NCBI GenBank assembly: GCA_030263805.2
Contig: CP136010.1
Span: forward strand, 3,425,001 to 3,489,000
Length of the DNA stretch: 64,000 bases
DNA from: Pseudomonas sp. FeN3W
GTDB taxonomy: Bacteria > Pseudomonadota > Gammaproteobacteria > Pseudomonadales > Pseudomonadaceae
Direction: 5' to 3'
Made by a program: the position numbers and the translations under genes. The notes beneath the pieces are model-generated. The model saw nothing but the letters and a program-made list of their open reading frames with translations. It ran no database searches and was not told the DNA's origin. This document shows positions 42,456 to 51,867 of this stretch, piece by piece. Within the stretch, counting starts at the first letter, position 1, and each line of letters starts with the position of its first letter.

Positions 42456-44522
42456 TCACTCCTCGTCGGAGGCGAAGTCGTAATCCATCGACTGGCTCGG
42501 GCCCTGCAGGTAGTGGCCCTGAATGTAGCTGACGCCGGCTTGCCACAGCGTGGCCAGCACGGTCGCGCTTTCGACGAAAGGCACGATGCTCTGCTTCTGC
42601 TGCTCGTGCAATTCGGCGAGCAGGGCCTTGAGCGCTTCCTGGTTTTCCTGGCGAGTCAGATCCTGGGTGTAGGAGCCATCGACCTTGATGAACTCGGCAT
42701 CCAGATGCTTGAGCGTATTGAATGGATTGAGTATGCAGCCGAACTGGGCGAGCGCGGTGCGGCATCCGAGGCCGTTGAGTCCCTGGGCCAGCGCTTTGGC
42801 CGGTTTGAGGTAGGCGACAGCATCGGCCTCACCGAACTCGAAGGCCAGCGAGTCCCCTGGCAGGCGCGAAGCCTTGAGCACGACGCCGAGCCAGGGCAAC
42901 AGGCTGGGGTCCTGGATACTGGCGGCGGACAGGTGCAGGAACAGTCGCGTGCGATGGCCCTTGGCGCGGTGCTCGGCGAGCAGTTTGATGGAGTTGAGAA
43001 TGACCCAGCGGTCGATCTTGGCCGCTAGGCCGGCGTCGGCCGCGGTGCTGAGGAACTCGTTCGGTGGGACTTCCACGCCCTGCGGATCGAGCAGTCGCAA
43101 TAGCACTTCGTAATGCTCGAAGCTGTCGCCGCGCAGGCTGATGATCGGCTGGAACAGCAGGCGGAAGCTGTTGCTTTCCAACGCCTGCTTGAGCATCGCG
43201 ATTATATCGCCGCGATTGGCCGCTGCCGCCAGTTCGTCGGCCGGGTTGTAGAGCTTCAGCGCATTGCCGTCGCTCAGCTCATCGGCACAGCGGTGTGCGC
43301 GCTCGATCGCCTCTTGAGCCTTGGCGGTCTTCTCGTCGAGGCCGGCAACGCCGATGCTGAGGGTGGTTTGCACCGTGCGCCCGCCGACATCGAGCAGCTG
43401 GCCTTCGACCTTGGTCAGTAGCTTGCGCAGTTCCGGTTCGGTCTGCTGCGGAATGACGCCGGGTTGCAGGACTGCAAAGACATCATCGGCGAAGCGAGCC
43501 AGCTGAGCTTCGCCGGGGAAGTGGCCGCGCAGCAGCGTAGCGAGCTGGTTGAGCAACTGGTCGGAGTCGCTCAGGCCGATGTCTGCCTGCAGCGCGGCGA
43601 AGCGATCGACGCGGATGTAGGCGAGGCTGGCGGGCTGGCTGGCGTTGACCGCGCGCTCTACCGCGGCGTCCATCACTTCGAGGAAGCTGTTGCGGTTGAG
43701 CAGGCCGGTTACCGGATCCTGGCTGCTGATCTCGCGCAGCTTCTGCAGTTCGGCACTGTCGTTCTCGGCGCGGATCACCACCTGAATGCAGGGCTCGCCG
43801 TCATAGGCCGCTGGCGAGAAATGCATGCGCGTCTTCAGCGTGTCGCCATCGGCGCGCACGCCACCACAGCCCAGTTCGGCGCTGCCTTCCATGCTCTGGT
43901 AGTTCTTCAGGAAGGTCTTGAAACGGCTCTGGTCGGCGCCGCTGATCAGATCGATCATGGGCATGCCTTCCAGGTCTTCCACGTCGTCGTAGCCGAACAG
44001 CTCGAGGTAGGCGCGGTTGGCATAGATGTGCATGCCGTCGTGCACATAGGCAATGGCGTCCACCGAACTGTCGAGCAGCAGCTGGCAGCGTTTTTCCGCT
44101 TCACGCAGGGCCACTTCCGCTGAGCGGCGCGCGCGGCGCTCTTCGAGATTGGCCAGTTCGCGATTGGCCACCAGCAGCAGCCATTCGTCCTCGCCCTGCG
44201 GCAGGGCATCCTGGGCGCCGAGCATCAGCGCTTCGGTGATGGCTTCGGCGTCGTTGCTCGCGGTGAGCTGGAGGATCGGGATGTCCTTGGCCTGCCGGCG
44301 AATGGCGCTGATTGCCTCGCTGGGGTCGAGATTCTCGCTCTGCGGTGCGTTGATCAGCAGATCCCAGGTCTGCTTCAGGGCTTCGGCCAGATCGTCGCTG
44401 GAGGTGAGTCGATGCACCCGGGTCGCCTGTCCGGCATTGCGGAAGAGGCTGACCAGGCGCTCGGCCTCGTTCTGCGAGTCTTCGAGAATCAGCAGGCGGA
44501 TGGTTTTCTTTTGCAGGACCAT
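42456..44522 (-). CDS. fimX: FimX-type c-di-GMP receptor (REC-PAS-GGDEF-EAL)
   Basis: 688 residues: REC-like 1-125 (Asn58 near the phospho-acceptor position), PAS about 140-255, GGDEF-like about 262-425 and EAL-like about 435-685. Both catalytic signatures are degenerate: FADDVF at 344-349 in place of GG(D/E)EF, and EVL (472-474) in place of EAL. P. aeruginosa FimX has the same build, binds c-di-GMP through its EAL domain without degrading it, and controls type IV pilus assembly and twitching. Neighbours serB, psd and rhdA match the PA4956-PA4960 order I recall. Monocistronic or with the downstream genes; the gap 42321-42455 shows nothing clear. Confidence 0.92.
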   Translation of the reverse strand: MVLQKKTIRLLILEDSQNEAERLVSLFRNAGQATRVHRLTSSDDLAEALKQTWDLLINAPQSENLDPSEAISAIRRQAKDIPILQLTASNDAEAITEALMLGAQDALPQGEDEWLLLVANRELANLEERRARRSAEVALREAEKRCQLLLDSSVDAIAYVHDGMHIYANRAYLELFGYDDVEDLEGMPMIDLISGADQSRFKTFLKNYQSMEGSAELGCGGVRADGDTLKTRMHFSPAAYDGEPCIQVVIRAENDSAELQKLREISSQDPVTGLLNRNSFLEVMDAAVERAVNASQPASLAYIRVDRFAALQADIGLSDSDQLLNQLATLLRGHFPGEAQLARFADDVFAVLQPGVIPQQTEPELRKLLTKVEGQLLDVGGRTVQTTLSIGVAGLDEKTAKAQEAIERAHRCADELSDGNALKLYNPADELAAAANRGDIIAMLKQALESNSFRLLFQPIISLRGDSFEHYEVLLRLLDPQGVEVPPNEFLSTAADAGLAAKIDRWVILNSIKLLAEHRAKGHRTRLFLHLSAASIQDPSLLPWLGVVLKASRLPGDSLAFEFGEADAVAYLKPAKALAQGLNGLGCRTALAQFGCILNPFNTLKHLDAEFIKVDGSYTQDLTRQENQEALKALLAELHEQQKQSIVPFVESATVLATLWQAGVSYIQGHYLQGPSQSMDYDFASDEE

Positions 44523-44583
44523 GGCAACAGCTTAAGTGCGCGCCAAAGCGGCGCGGGCAGGCAGGAATGCGAGACTCGGCAAT

Positions 44584-46422
44584 CTACAGCGACTTCCAGA
44601 GTGAGTCAAAATCTTCATCCCCGCCTGCTGTGTGGGTTTTCCAGCCTGTGACAGGCGTCTCTCGCTCCGGCACGACCTGGCCAAGGGAGCGGTATTCGAA
44701 CTGATTGTAGTTGCCCGTGGTCGCTCGGCGCTGGTTCAGCACGGCACGTTCTTCCTCGCCGTTACGGTTGATCTGAACCTTGTGCCCCTCCTGGAAGGGC
44801 AGGCGTGGCGCGATCAGCGTTGCCGGCTGGGAGATGGCGCCTATCTCCGGCAACAGCAGGGCGCGCAGGTACTCGCTGCCTTGGTCGACCTTGCGCAGCA
44901 GGCGCAGACCACAGGGCTTGGCCTGCGGTGCGATCAGTTCGATGCCCAGCTGCGTGCTGCCGCCGCGCACCTGACGAATCCAGCGCACAACGGCGACGCT
45001 CCAGGTTTGCCCGGTGTCTTCTCGCAGTCCCAAGAGTTCGCCGGTCTGCAGCAGGCTGGGCACCTCACCTTCCCAGGCCAGGCAGTAACCGCCGGGGCTA
45101 TGGTCGACCAACTGGACCTGATAGATCGGATGATCTTCGTTGCTGGTGGATCTGTCTTTCGCCGGTGCTGGCGCAGTTGTTCTGGTCGCTGGCGCTGCCC
45201 GTGAAACATCGGGTCTGACGAACTCGATGTGGTCGTGGCCCGGCAGGAGTTCGATGCTGGTGCTCTGTGCGTCGAAGGCGTTGGCCCAGACATCCGCGGC
45301 GCCGTTGTGCAGCTTGAAGACCGCGCGATTCGAGGTGCCGGGCAGCTCGAGCACTTCGTTGAAGGCGCGCTGACCGGCGAGTTGATAGTGTAGCGCGGTC
45401 ATGCCGATGCACAGCGTCAGCGTGCCCTTTGCCGGCGTGCGCTGGAAGGTTCGTTCGGATATGGCGCCCCAGGCCGAACTCAGGTGGCGCAGCAGATCGT
45501 CGTCGAGTCCTGCGGCGGCCGGAAGACGGCTCATTCGGCGATTGTCGGGGGCCAGGCGCAGGTGTTCATCGATGACGCTGACCAGCATCCGGGTATCGAT
45601 GCCGAGCAGGTTCTGCTGATTCCTGTCGGGAAACAGCGAGCGGTAGCGCGGCGGCCCGTCCACCAGCGGAGACAGGAGGAAAAGGCTGCTGACTGAACTG
45701 GCCGCCTGGATCTGCGCCATGGCGCCCCAGGCCTCCAGCGCTGCGGCCAGTTTGACGATGCTCTGCTGACGCAATTGGTTGCAGCGCGCGCAACCGAGCA
45801 GCAGCGCTGCCAGATAACTCTGTTCAGCGGTGAGATCCTTGGAGTGTCGCGCCAGCGGGTCGCGCAGCAGCAGGCGCTCGGTGCCATGCTCGACCGCCAG
45901 TTGATAGAGCTGGTGCAGTTCGAGCCACAACCCGGCGGCTGCCGGGCTGTACAGCTGAGTGGAGCGGATCAGCAAGGCGCCGAGGCTGTGAATGGCGCGT
46001 TGCAGCGCGATCGACAGCAGTTGATGACGATCGCGCTCGGGTTGCGATACCACGCGCACCACGATCAGCTTGTAGCCGACCGCCAAGTGATTCTGCAGCG
46101 CCTGACAGAGACCGGCGACCTTGCGCGGTCGCTCGCTGAGCACGATTGGCTGGTTGACGAAGTGCTTTTCCAGCTGGGTGCAGACGAACTGCACGTCCGG
46201 CCGCAGCAGTTCCAGGATCTGCAGGCGGGTTTCCGTGGCGATCCGCAGTTGATTGAGTTCGATCAGCGCCTGGTAGAGCTGGCGCGCGGTTTCGCCGATG
46301 TTGGCTTTCGGCAAGCCAGTAAGCCAGCGGGTTACGCCGCGCACGCTGGCGTCGCAGAAGGACAGGGTCTGCCGGGTAGGCGCTGGTGCGCGCAGCAGCA
46401 GATGATGGCTCTGTCTATCCAA
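44584..46422 (-). CDS. Large PilZ-like protein upstream of fimX (PA4958-like)
   Basis: 612 residues, no signal peptide or membrane helix. The N-terminal two thirds are helical and Leu-rich. Two weak PilZ-like cues are visible: RTFQR (324-328, RxxxR) and DHSPGG (440-445, DxSxxG) followed by WSVAVVRWIRQVRGGSTQLG-IEL; they are about 115 residues apart, so they may belong to two degenerate PilZ-like units. The gene lies directly upstream of fimX on the same strand (61 bases), which suggests a role in the same c-di-GMP/pilus circuit. Real c-di-GMP binding is not shown by sequence. Confidence 0.75.
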   Translation of the reverse strand: MDRQSHHLLLRAPAPTRQTLSFCDASVRGVTRWLTGLPKANIGETARQLYQALIELNQLRIATETRLQILELLRPDVQFVCTQLEKHFVNQPIVLSERPRKVAGLCQALQNHLAVGYKLIVVRVVSQPERDRHQLLSIALQRAIHSLGALLIRSTQLYSPAAAGLWLELHQLYQLAVEHGTERLLLRDPLARHSKDLTAEQSYLAALLLGCARCNQLRQQSIVKLAAALEAWGAMAQIQAASSVSSLFLLSPLVDGPPRYRSLFPDRNQQNLLGIDTRMLVSVIDEHLRLAPDNRRMSRLPAAAGLDDDLLRHLSSAWGAISERTFQRTPAKGTLTLCIGMTALHYQLAGQRAFNEVLELPGTSNRAVFKLHNGAADVWANAFDAQSTSIELLPGHDHIEFVRPDVSRAAPATRTTAPAPAKDRSTSNEDHPIYQVQLVDHSPGGYCLAWEGEVPSLLQTGELLGLREDTGQTWSVAVVRWIRQVRGGSTQLGIELIAPQAKPCGLRLLRKVDQGSEYLRALLLPEIGAISQPATLIAPRLPFQEGHKVQINRNGEEERAVLNQRRATTGNYNQFEYRSLGQVVPERETPVTGWKTHTAGGDEDFDSLWKSL

Positions 46423-46518
46423 ACGGTTGGCTCCGCGGCGGTCAGGGCATGGTTAATGAGAACTCTATCAATATCTGCCGCAGTGGGCAGGACTAAATGA
46501 TGGCTTCATGATGTTAGC

Positions 46519-46551
46519 CGACGTTCGGCAGTTATGGGCTGCCGAACGTCG
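46519..46551. other. Perfect 13-bp hairpin between psd and the PilZ-like gene
   Basis: CGACGTTCGGCAG, loop TTATGGG, CTGCCGAACGTCG. There is no T-run on either side. It lies 12 bases beyond the psd stop on the minus strand and upstream of the PilZ-like gene. It may be a Rho-assisted terminator, a 3'-end stabiliser, or a protein-binding palindrome. Confidence 0.6.
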
Positions 46552-46563
46552 TTGGGGCGGGAA

Positions 46564-47457
46564 TCAGAGGGTTTCGAGCGATTCGGTGACGGTTGGGTTG
46601 GATGTCGCCTGCCCCAGTGCTTCGCCCATGCACACCGGGCTCAACGGGCCCAGTTGTTCAGCCCAGCGCACCTGTTCCGGCCCGAACAGCAGAATCACTG
46701 TCGAACCCAGCTTGAAGCGACCCATCTCGGCGCCTTTCTCAAGATGGATGGGCGCGCGCGCCGCTTCGTCGTAGCGGAAGGTCTTCAAGGTACGCTTGGG
46801 TGGCGTGACCAGCCCTGCCCAGACGGTTTCGATGCTGGCGACGATCATTGCGCCGACCAGCACCATGGCCATTGGCCCATGCTCGGTGTCGAACAGGCAG
46901 ACCACCCGTTCGTTGCGTGCGAACAGCTCCGGCACGCCCTGCGCCGTCACCGTGTTGACCGAGAAGATGCGCCCTGGCACGTAGACCATTTCCCGCAGCG
47001 TGCCGCTGACCGGCATGTGCACGCGGTGATAATCCTTGGGCGAGAGGTAGACGGTGGCGAACGCGCCGCCCATGAACGGTGCGGCACGTTCGTGATCGCC
47101 GCCGAGCAGTTCCATGGCGCTGTAACTGTGGCCCTTGGCCTGGAATATGCGACCTTGCTCGATCTTTCCGAGCTGGCTGATGGCGCCGTCGCAGGGGTTG
47201 AGGATGGCGCCGGGCGTGCTGTCCAGCGGGCGGGCACCGTCCTTCAATGCACGGGTGAAGAAGGCATTGAAGTGTTCGTAGGCGGTGGGCTCCTCGACCT
47301 GCGCCTCGTGCATGTCGACCTGAAAATGCCGGACGAACCACTTGATGAAGGTGTTCTTCACCCACGGCAGCCGGCACTCGGCCAGGCTGCCGGCCAGGCG
47401 GGAGATGAGGTGATGGGGCAGCACGTACTGGCTGATGACGAACAGGCGATCTTTCAT
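46564..47457 (-). CDS. psd: Phosphatidylserine decarboxylase
   Basis: 297 residues from ATG 47457, which has AAAAGGA six bases upstream; the earlier ATG at 47472 is inside that site. Self-cleaving proenzyme: the LGST motif in GRFKLGSTVILLFG near residue 255 gives the pyruvoyl group on the alpha chain. Other marks are NPCDGAISQLGKIEQG and YHRVHMPVSGTLREMVYVPG. It makes phosphatidylethanolamine at the inner membrane. The upstream rhodanese gene ends 11 bases away. Confidence 0.95.
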   Translation of the reverse strand: MKDRLFVISQYVLPHHLISRLAGSLAECRLPWVKNTFIKWFVRHFQVDMHEAQVEEPTAYEHFNAFFTRALKDGARPLDSTPGAILNPCDGAISQLGKIEQGRIFQAKGHSYSAMELLGGDHERAAPFMGGAFATVYLSPKDYHRVHMPVSGTLREMVYVPGRIFSVNTVTAQGVPELFARNERVVCLFDTEHGPMAMVLVGAMIVASIETVWAGLVTPPKRTLKTFRYDEAARAPIHLEKGAEMGRFKLGSTVILLFGPEQVRWAEQLGPLSPVCMGEALGQATSNPTVTESLETL

Positions 47458-47468
47458 GTGGGTCCTTT

Positions 47469-48284
47469 TCATTGCTGCACCGGTGTATCAGGCAGGTTGC
47501 CCCACTCGGACCAGGAGCCGGCGTAGCCCTTGACGCGTGGGTAGCCGAGCGCTTTGGCCAGGAGGTAGGTGAGGCCGGAACGATGATGGGTTTGGCAGTG
47601 GGTGACGACTTCCTTTTCCGGGACGATGCCCAATGCCTCCAGCTGCTCGGCGATGTCCTCGCGGATTCGGAGGTCGCGAGCGGGGTCCATGGCGGCGGTC
47701 CACTCGAAGTTGATTGCCCCGGGAATGTGGCCGCCCCGCGCGGCAAAGAGTTTTTCGCCACGGAATTCGGCCGGCGAGCGCGCGTCCCAGATCACCAGAT
47801 CGTCTGCGCCAAGGCGGCTTTCGATGTAGCTGCGGGTTGCGGTCGGCGTGGGGTCGAGCGTCAGGTTCGGCAGGCCGGGCACCGCCTCGGGTAACTGCTG
47901 GGTCAGCGGTCGGGCTTCGCCGCGCCAGGCGTGCAGACCGCCGTTGAGGTAGTGGTAGCGGTGATGGCCGATCACGTCGAGCAGCCAGATGAAACGACCG
48001 GCCCAGCCGCCGCCTTCGTCGTCATACACCACGTACACCGCGTCGGGCTTATGACCCAGTGCGCCGAACAGCTGTTGCAGTTGCACAATATCCGGAAGCA
48101 ACCCCGGTGCTGGCGGCTGGCCGAGCTGGGTCTGTTTGGGATCGACGAAGCGAGCGCCCGGCAGGTGGCCTTCGGCATAACGGGCGGCGCTGGTCAGGTC
48201 GACCAGAATCAGCTCCGGCGCGTCCAGGCGTGCGGCCAGGTCGGCTGGCTCGATCACCAGCGGCAGGTTGGAAAAGGCAGGCAC
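47469..48284 (-). CDS. rhdA: Thiosulfate sulfurtransferase (rhodanese)
   Basis: 271 residues, two rhodanese domains. The C-terminal active-site loop is CQTHHRS with Cys at residue 230, as in Azotobacter vinelandii RhdA; the N-terminal domain lacks the catalytic Cys. I chose GTG 48284 (GAGGG five bases upstream), which gives the family length and puts the active Cys at position 230; ATG 48296 has no ribosome-binding site. It moves sulfane sulfur from thiosulfate to cyanide or a protein thiol. Operon with psd. Confidence 0.93.
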   Translation of the reverse strand: MPAFSNLPLVIEPADLAARLDAPELILVDLTSAARYAEGHLPGARFVDPKQTQLGQPPAPGLLPDIVQLQQLFGALGHKPDAVYVVYDDEGGGWAGRFIWLLDVIGHHRYHYLNGGLHAWRGEARPLTQQLPEAVPGLPNLTLDPTPTATRSYIESRLGADDLVIWDARSPAEFRGEKLFAARGGHIPGAINFEWTAAMDPARDLRIREDIAEQLEALGIVPEKEVVTHCQTHHRSGLTYLLAKALGYPRVKGYAGSWSEWGNLPDTPVQQ

Positions 48285-48331
48285 GGCAGCCCTCATCTAG
48301 TCGTAGAAGGGGCGAAGTCTAGCGAAAAAGC

Positions 48332-49846
48332 TCAGACCCCGCGCCTGCTGAAGGTAGCCAATGCGCGCTCGATGCACTGCGTTGTTTTAGCGAATGTTTG
48401 CAGGGTAGTGTCGGAGAAGGGTGCGCCGTTCTGGTCGGAAACCACCAGCATCAGCACGCGCCCGTCGATGCCCAGCGAGCGCAACAGCAGATGTTCGCCG
48501 CTGAAAAGCGCTTTCAGGCTGCCGGGCAGCAAGGCCGAGAACTGTGCCATGTTGGCCGGCTGCAGGCGCAGCTGTGCCGGTTTTTCCAGCAGGCGGCGCA
48601 CGATCTGGCTCTGCTCGGGGGTGAGGGTAAGTCGCGCAGCATCGCTTGGCAGGCCGGCCGATTGCTGGGCGACCAGGCGGTTCTGCTTTCGGTCGAACAG
48701 CAACACCAGTGCGCGCTGCATGCCTGCGCAGGCAAGGGCTTGGCTGGCGGTAGCGGTCAGCTGCAAGACGTTGCTGAACGGCGTCGGCTCGCTGAGCAGG
48801 CGGCGACAGTGCTCGCGCCATTCGGCCAGATCGGCGTCGCTTGCTACTGGCGCAGCACGCAACACCTGAAAGCGGGTACCGGTAGGCCACAGCAGGCCTT
48901 GAGCCGGATGCCAGAGATCGGTCCGGCCGATCTCCCGGGCGCTGGTCGCCGCCTGCTGGTGCACCATCTGCTCCAGATCGGCGAGCGGCACCTGCAGATA
49001 CAAGCCCGCCAGGCGCTGCCAGCGCAGGCTGTGTACGCCGCTCCAGCTATGGTGCGAGGACAGTGCCAGGCCGTTGGCCAGCACAATGGTGTTGCTCGGT
49101 AGCGTCAGCCAGCGGCGCAGGTCCGGATCGGCGTCAAGCATCTGCTGTTGATGCAATGGGTGCTCGTTGTCGTGGGCGATGTGCAGGGCTTTGACCAGCC
49201 GGCGCCGATCGGAATCCAGCAGGCGATAACCCTGAATGATCCAGTCCGGCAGCCGCCAATGCTCGGCAAGCCCTTGGCACAGCTCCAGCAGCGATACGCC
49301 GAGCAGCTCGCGCTCGACCCTATTGGCCGGCTCGCCCTTGACCAGTACCCGCTGCTCCCAGCTGTCGAGCAGATGCGGATAGGCACCGACCAATGCCCAG
49401 GCGGGTGCCAGAAACAGCAGGCTGCCCCAGTGAATGTCCTGCCACAGCCGTGCGAGGCGGGCGGCGAACAGGCCGTTGGCCTGCTGGCTGGCGTGGCGGC
49501 TGATCAAGACCAGTTGCCGCAGCGGCTGCGGCATGTCGGCCGCCTCCATGGCCGGAATGCGCGCCAACAGCGCTTCGGCGCGCTGCAGGCCGATGCGGCT
49601 GAGCGCGACCTCCAGGCTTTCGGCCGGCTGGCTATCGCCGATGTCCCGATTGGCTTCCTGGATGAAACGCAGCGCCAGCACCGGACTGTCCTGAATCAGT
49701 TCGGCGATCTGCCGCATCGACTTGCTGCTGTCACGCAGCGCCAGTATCACCTTGCCATGGACGCTGGCAAACGCGGGCAGGGGAGCATCGTCGAGGGCCT
49801 TGATCCAGGCGGGTATCGTGCGTGGCAGCGGAGATGTGGTGGTCAT
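48332..49846 (-). CDS. HDOD-domain signalling protein
   Basis: 504 residues. The N-terminal half is an HDOD module: LPAFASVHGKVILALRDSSK, IAELIQDSPVLALRFIQEAN, SLEVALSRIGLQRAEALLAR and SRHASQQANGLFAARLARLW. The C-terminal half (about 340-500) looks like a GAF-type sensor domain (ALVLLFDRKQNRLVAQQSAG). HDOD proteins regulate motility, biofilm and c-di-GMP effects without known enzyme activity. It is divergent from motA, with the candidate sigma-28 promoter overlapping its 5' region. Confidence 0.85.
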   Translation of the reverse strand: MTTTSPLPRTIPAWIKALDDAPLPAFASVHGKVILALRDSSKSMRQIAELIQDSPVLALRFIQEANRDIGDSQPAESLEVALSRIGLQRAEALLARIPAMEAADMPQPLRQLVLISRHASQQANGLFAARLARLWQDIHWGSLLFLAPAWALVGAYPHLLDSWEQRVLVKGEPANRVERELLGVSLLELCQGLAEHWRLPDWIIQGYRLLDSDRRRLVKALHIAHDNEHPLHQQQMLDADPDLRRWLTLPSNTIVLANGLALSSHHSWSGVHSLRWQRLAGLYLQVPLADLEQMVHQQAATSAREIGRTDLWHPAQGLLWPTGTRFQVLRAAPVASDADLAEWREHCRRLLSEPTPFSNVLQLTATASQALACAGMQRALVLLFDRKQNRLVAQQSAGLPSDAARLTLTPEQSQIVRRLLEKPAQLRLQPANMAQFSALLPGSLKALFSGEHLLLRSLGIDGRVLMLVVSDQNGAPFSDTTLQTFAKTTQCIERALATFSRRGV

Positions 49847-49875
49847 GGCCGAACTAGCTTTTCATCGGGATGGCC

Positions 49876-49902
49876 TTTAGTCTGGCGCAAAAGTTCCGAT
49901 AA
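49876..49902 (+). promoter_or_regulatory. Candidate FliA (sigma-28) promoter for motAB
   Basis: TTTAGTCT (49876-49883), an 11-base spacer, and TCCGATAA (49895-49902), compared with the known consensus TAAAGTTT-N11-GCCGATAA. The -10 matches 7 of 8 positions and the -35 matches 5 of 8. It is 110 bases before the motA ATG. Confidence 0.45.
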
Positions 49903-50011
49903 CCAGAACAATTCTTCCAACATTCCTTTCGCAAGGTCGTCTGGTGGCGATTCGGGGCGTTTATTTGCCCTCGATCCGGGCGGCTCGTAACCAGGTTTAG
50001 ACGTACCTCCT

Positions 50012-50863
50012 ATGGTCAAAATAATCGGGATTATCGTTGTGTTCGCGAGTGTGCTGGGCGGGTTCATTCTCTCTGGCGGCAAGCTCGGCGCACTTATCCA
50101 TCCATTCGAGGTGATGATCATCGGTGGTGCGGCGTTAGGTGGCTTTCTACAGGCAAACCCCGGCAACACCACCATGGTTGTGTTCAAGAAGTCGCTGAAG
50201 ATGTTCAGCACGCGCTTCACCCATGCCTATTACCTGGAAGTTCTTAGTCTGCTCTACGGGGTCCTCAACAAGAGCCGTCGCGAGGGCATGATGGCCATCG
50301 AAGCGGACTTGGAAGACCCTGCTGCAAGCCCGTTGTTCAGCAAGTACCCGGGCTTCCTCCAGGACGAGCGGATGACCGCGTTCGTCTGCGATTATTTGCG
50401 CATCATGTCATCGGGCAACATGGCACCGCATGAGCTCGAAGGCCTGTTCGACATGGAAATATCCAGCCTGAAGGAAGAGCTGGAGCATCCTTCTCATGCG
50501 GTCAGCAAGATTGCGGACGGGTTGCCGGCTATGGGTATCGTCGCCGCCGTTCTGGGCATCGTGATCACCATGTCGATCCTTGCCGAAGCGTCGAATGCCG
50601 AGATCGGTGAAAAGGTCGCTACGGCCTTGGTGGGTACGTTCCTGGGTATTCTGGCGTCCTATGGCTTCTTCGGTCCGCTGGCTGGCGCGCTGGAGCACGA
50701 TGCCAAGGAAGAGCTGAACGTCTATGAGGCGATCAAGGCGACGCTGGTCGCTTCGGCCTCGGGCATGCCGCCGACTCTGGCCGTCGAGTTCGGGCGCAAG
50801 GTTCTTTATCCCGCGCACCGCCCGAGCTTCGCCGAGCTCGAACAAGCCATGCGTGGCGCCTAA
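50012..50863 (+). CDS. motA: Flagellar motor stator protein MotA
   Basis: 283 residues with four transmembrane helices (about 3-22, 33-52, 170-190, 200-222). The large cytoplasmic loop contains the charged motor segment (KSRREGMMAIEADLEDP). Family motif GLPAMGIVAAVLGIVITM and then GEKVATALVGTFLGILASYG are seen. It forms the proton-driven stator with MotB and torques the rotor. Pseudomonas carry two stators (MotAB and MotCD); neighbours rsgA and orn identify this as the MotAB set. Nine-base gap to motB. Confidence 0.95.
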   Translation: MVKIIGIIVVFASVLGGFILSGGKLGALIHPFEVMIIGGAALGGFLQANPGNTTMVVFKKSLKMFSTRFTHAYYLEVLSLLYGVLNKSRREGMMAIEADLEDPAASPLFSKYPGFLQDERMTAFVCDYLRIMSSGNMAPHELEGLFDMEISSLKEELEHPSHAVSKIADGLPAMGIVAAVLGIVITMSILAEASNAEIGEKVATALVGTFLGILASYGFFGPLAGALEHDAKEELNVYEAIKATLVASASGMPPTLAVEFGRKVLYPAHRPSFAELEQAMRGA

Positions 50864-50872
50864 AGGTTCACC

Positions 50873-51859
50873 ATGGACAACACCCAACCGATCATCGTCA
50901 AGCGGGTCAAGAAGGTCGCGGGCGGCCACCACGGTGGCGCCTGGAAGATCGCCTTCGCCGACTTCGCAACCGCGATGATGGCGTTCTTTCTGGTGATGTG
51001 GCTGATGAGCTCGGCGACGCCAGAGCAGAAGAAACTCATCTCCGGCTACTTCCAGGATCCGATCGGCTTCACCGAGAGCGCCAGCCCGCACGTCATCGAC
51101 CTGGGCGGCACGCCGACCCCCTCGCCGGATCGCACCCTCAACGCTGAGCTGGAGCCGGCCCAGAGCGAAGCGCAGGTCGACAGCGATCAGGTGGAAACCT
51201 TTGCCGAACAGCTGGAGCGTGAACGCCTCGATCTGCTGTTGCAGGAGCTGCAGAACAAGGTCGACGAGAATCCCGAATTGCAGAAGTTCAAGGACCAGAT
51301 TCTCTTCGAGATCACCCAGGACGGCCTGCGCATCCAGATCATGGATGCCGAGAACCGGCCCATGTTCGCCCTCGGCAGCGCCCAGTTGCAGCCCTACTTC
51401 GAAGACATCCTGCTGGCGCTGGTCGACACCATCGCCGCGGTGCCGAACAAGATCAGCATCAGCGGGCACACCGATGCCAAGCCTTACTCGGGGCGCGGCG
51501 ACTTCGGCAACTGGGAGCTCTCGGCCGGGCGCGCCAATGCCGCACGCCGCACGCTGGTGATCGGTGGTTACCCGGAAGATCAGATCGCGCGAGTGGTGGG
51601 CTACGCCTCGTCGGCACTGTTCGATCGCGAGGACCCGTTCAACCCGGTCAACCGGCGCATCGACATCCTGGTGCTGACCAAGAAGGCGCAGCGTTCGATC
51701 GAAGGTGAGCAGCCCGCTGCCGTGGATTCATCCGATGCGGCCGAAGCCACGGACGCCCCGCCGGCTACGACTGAACCGTTGCAGCCGCAGCAACTGCGGG
51801 AGCGGCTGAATATCTTCGAAGATGGCGTGCTGCAGTTCAGTCAGCCCGGCGAGGGCTGA
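50873..51859 (+). CDS. motB: Flagellar motor stator protein MotB
   Basis: 328 residues. A short basic N-terminus, then one transmembrane helix beginning at the proton-binding Asp30 (IAFADFATAMMAFFLVMWLM), a plug/linker, and the OmpA-like peptidoglycan-binding domain with ISGHTDAKPY, LSAGRANAARR and PVNRRIDILVL. A Pro/Ala-rich tail follows. It anchors the stator to the cell wall. Its 3' end lies 8 bases from the convergent rsgA stop. Confidence 0.95.
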   Translation: MDNTQPIIVKRVKKVAGGHHGGAWKIAFADFATAMMAFFLVMWLMSSATPEQKKLISGYFQDPIGFTESASPHVIDLGGTPTPSPDRTLNAELEPAQSEAQVDSDQVETFAEQLERERLDLLLQELQNKVDENPELQKFKDQILFEITQDGLRIQIMDAENRPMFALGSAQLQPYFEDILLALVDTIAAVPNKISISGHTDAKPYSGRGDFGNWELSAGRANAARRTLVIGGYPEDQIARVVGYASSALFDREDPFNPVNRRIDILVLTKKAQRSIEGEQPAAVDSSDAAEATDAPPATTEPLQPQQLRERLNIFEDGVLQFSQPGEG

Positions 51860-51867
51860 GCGCCAGG

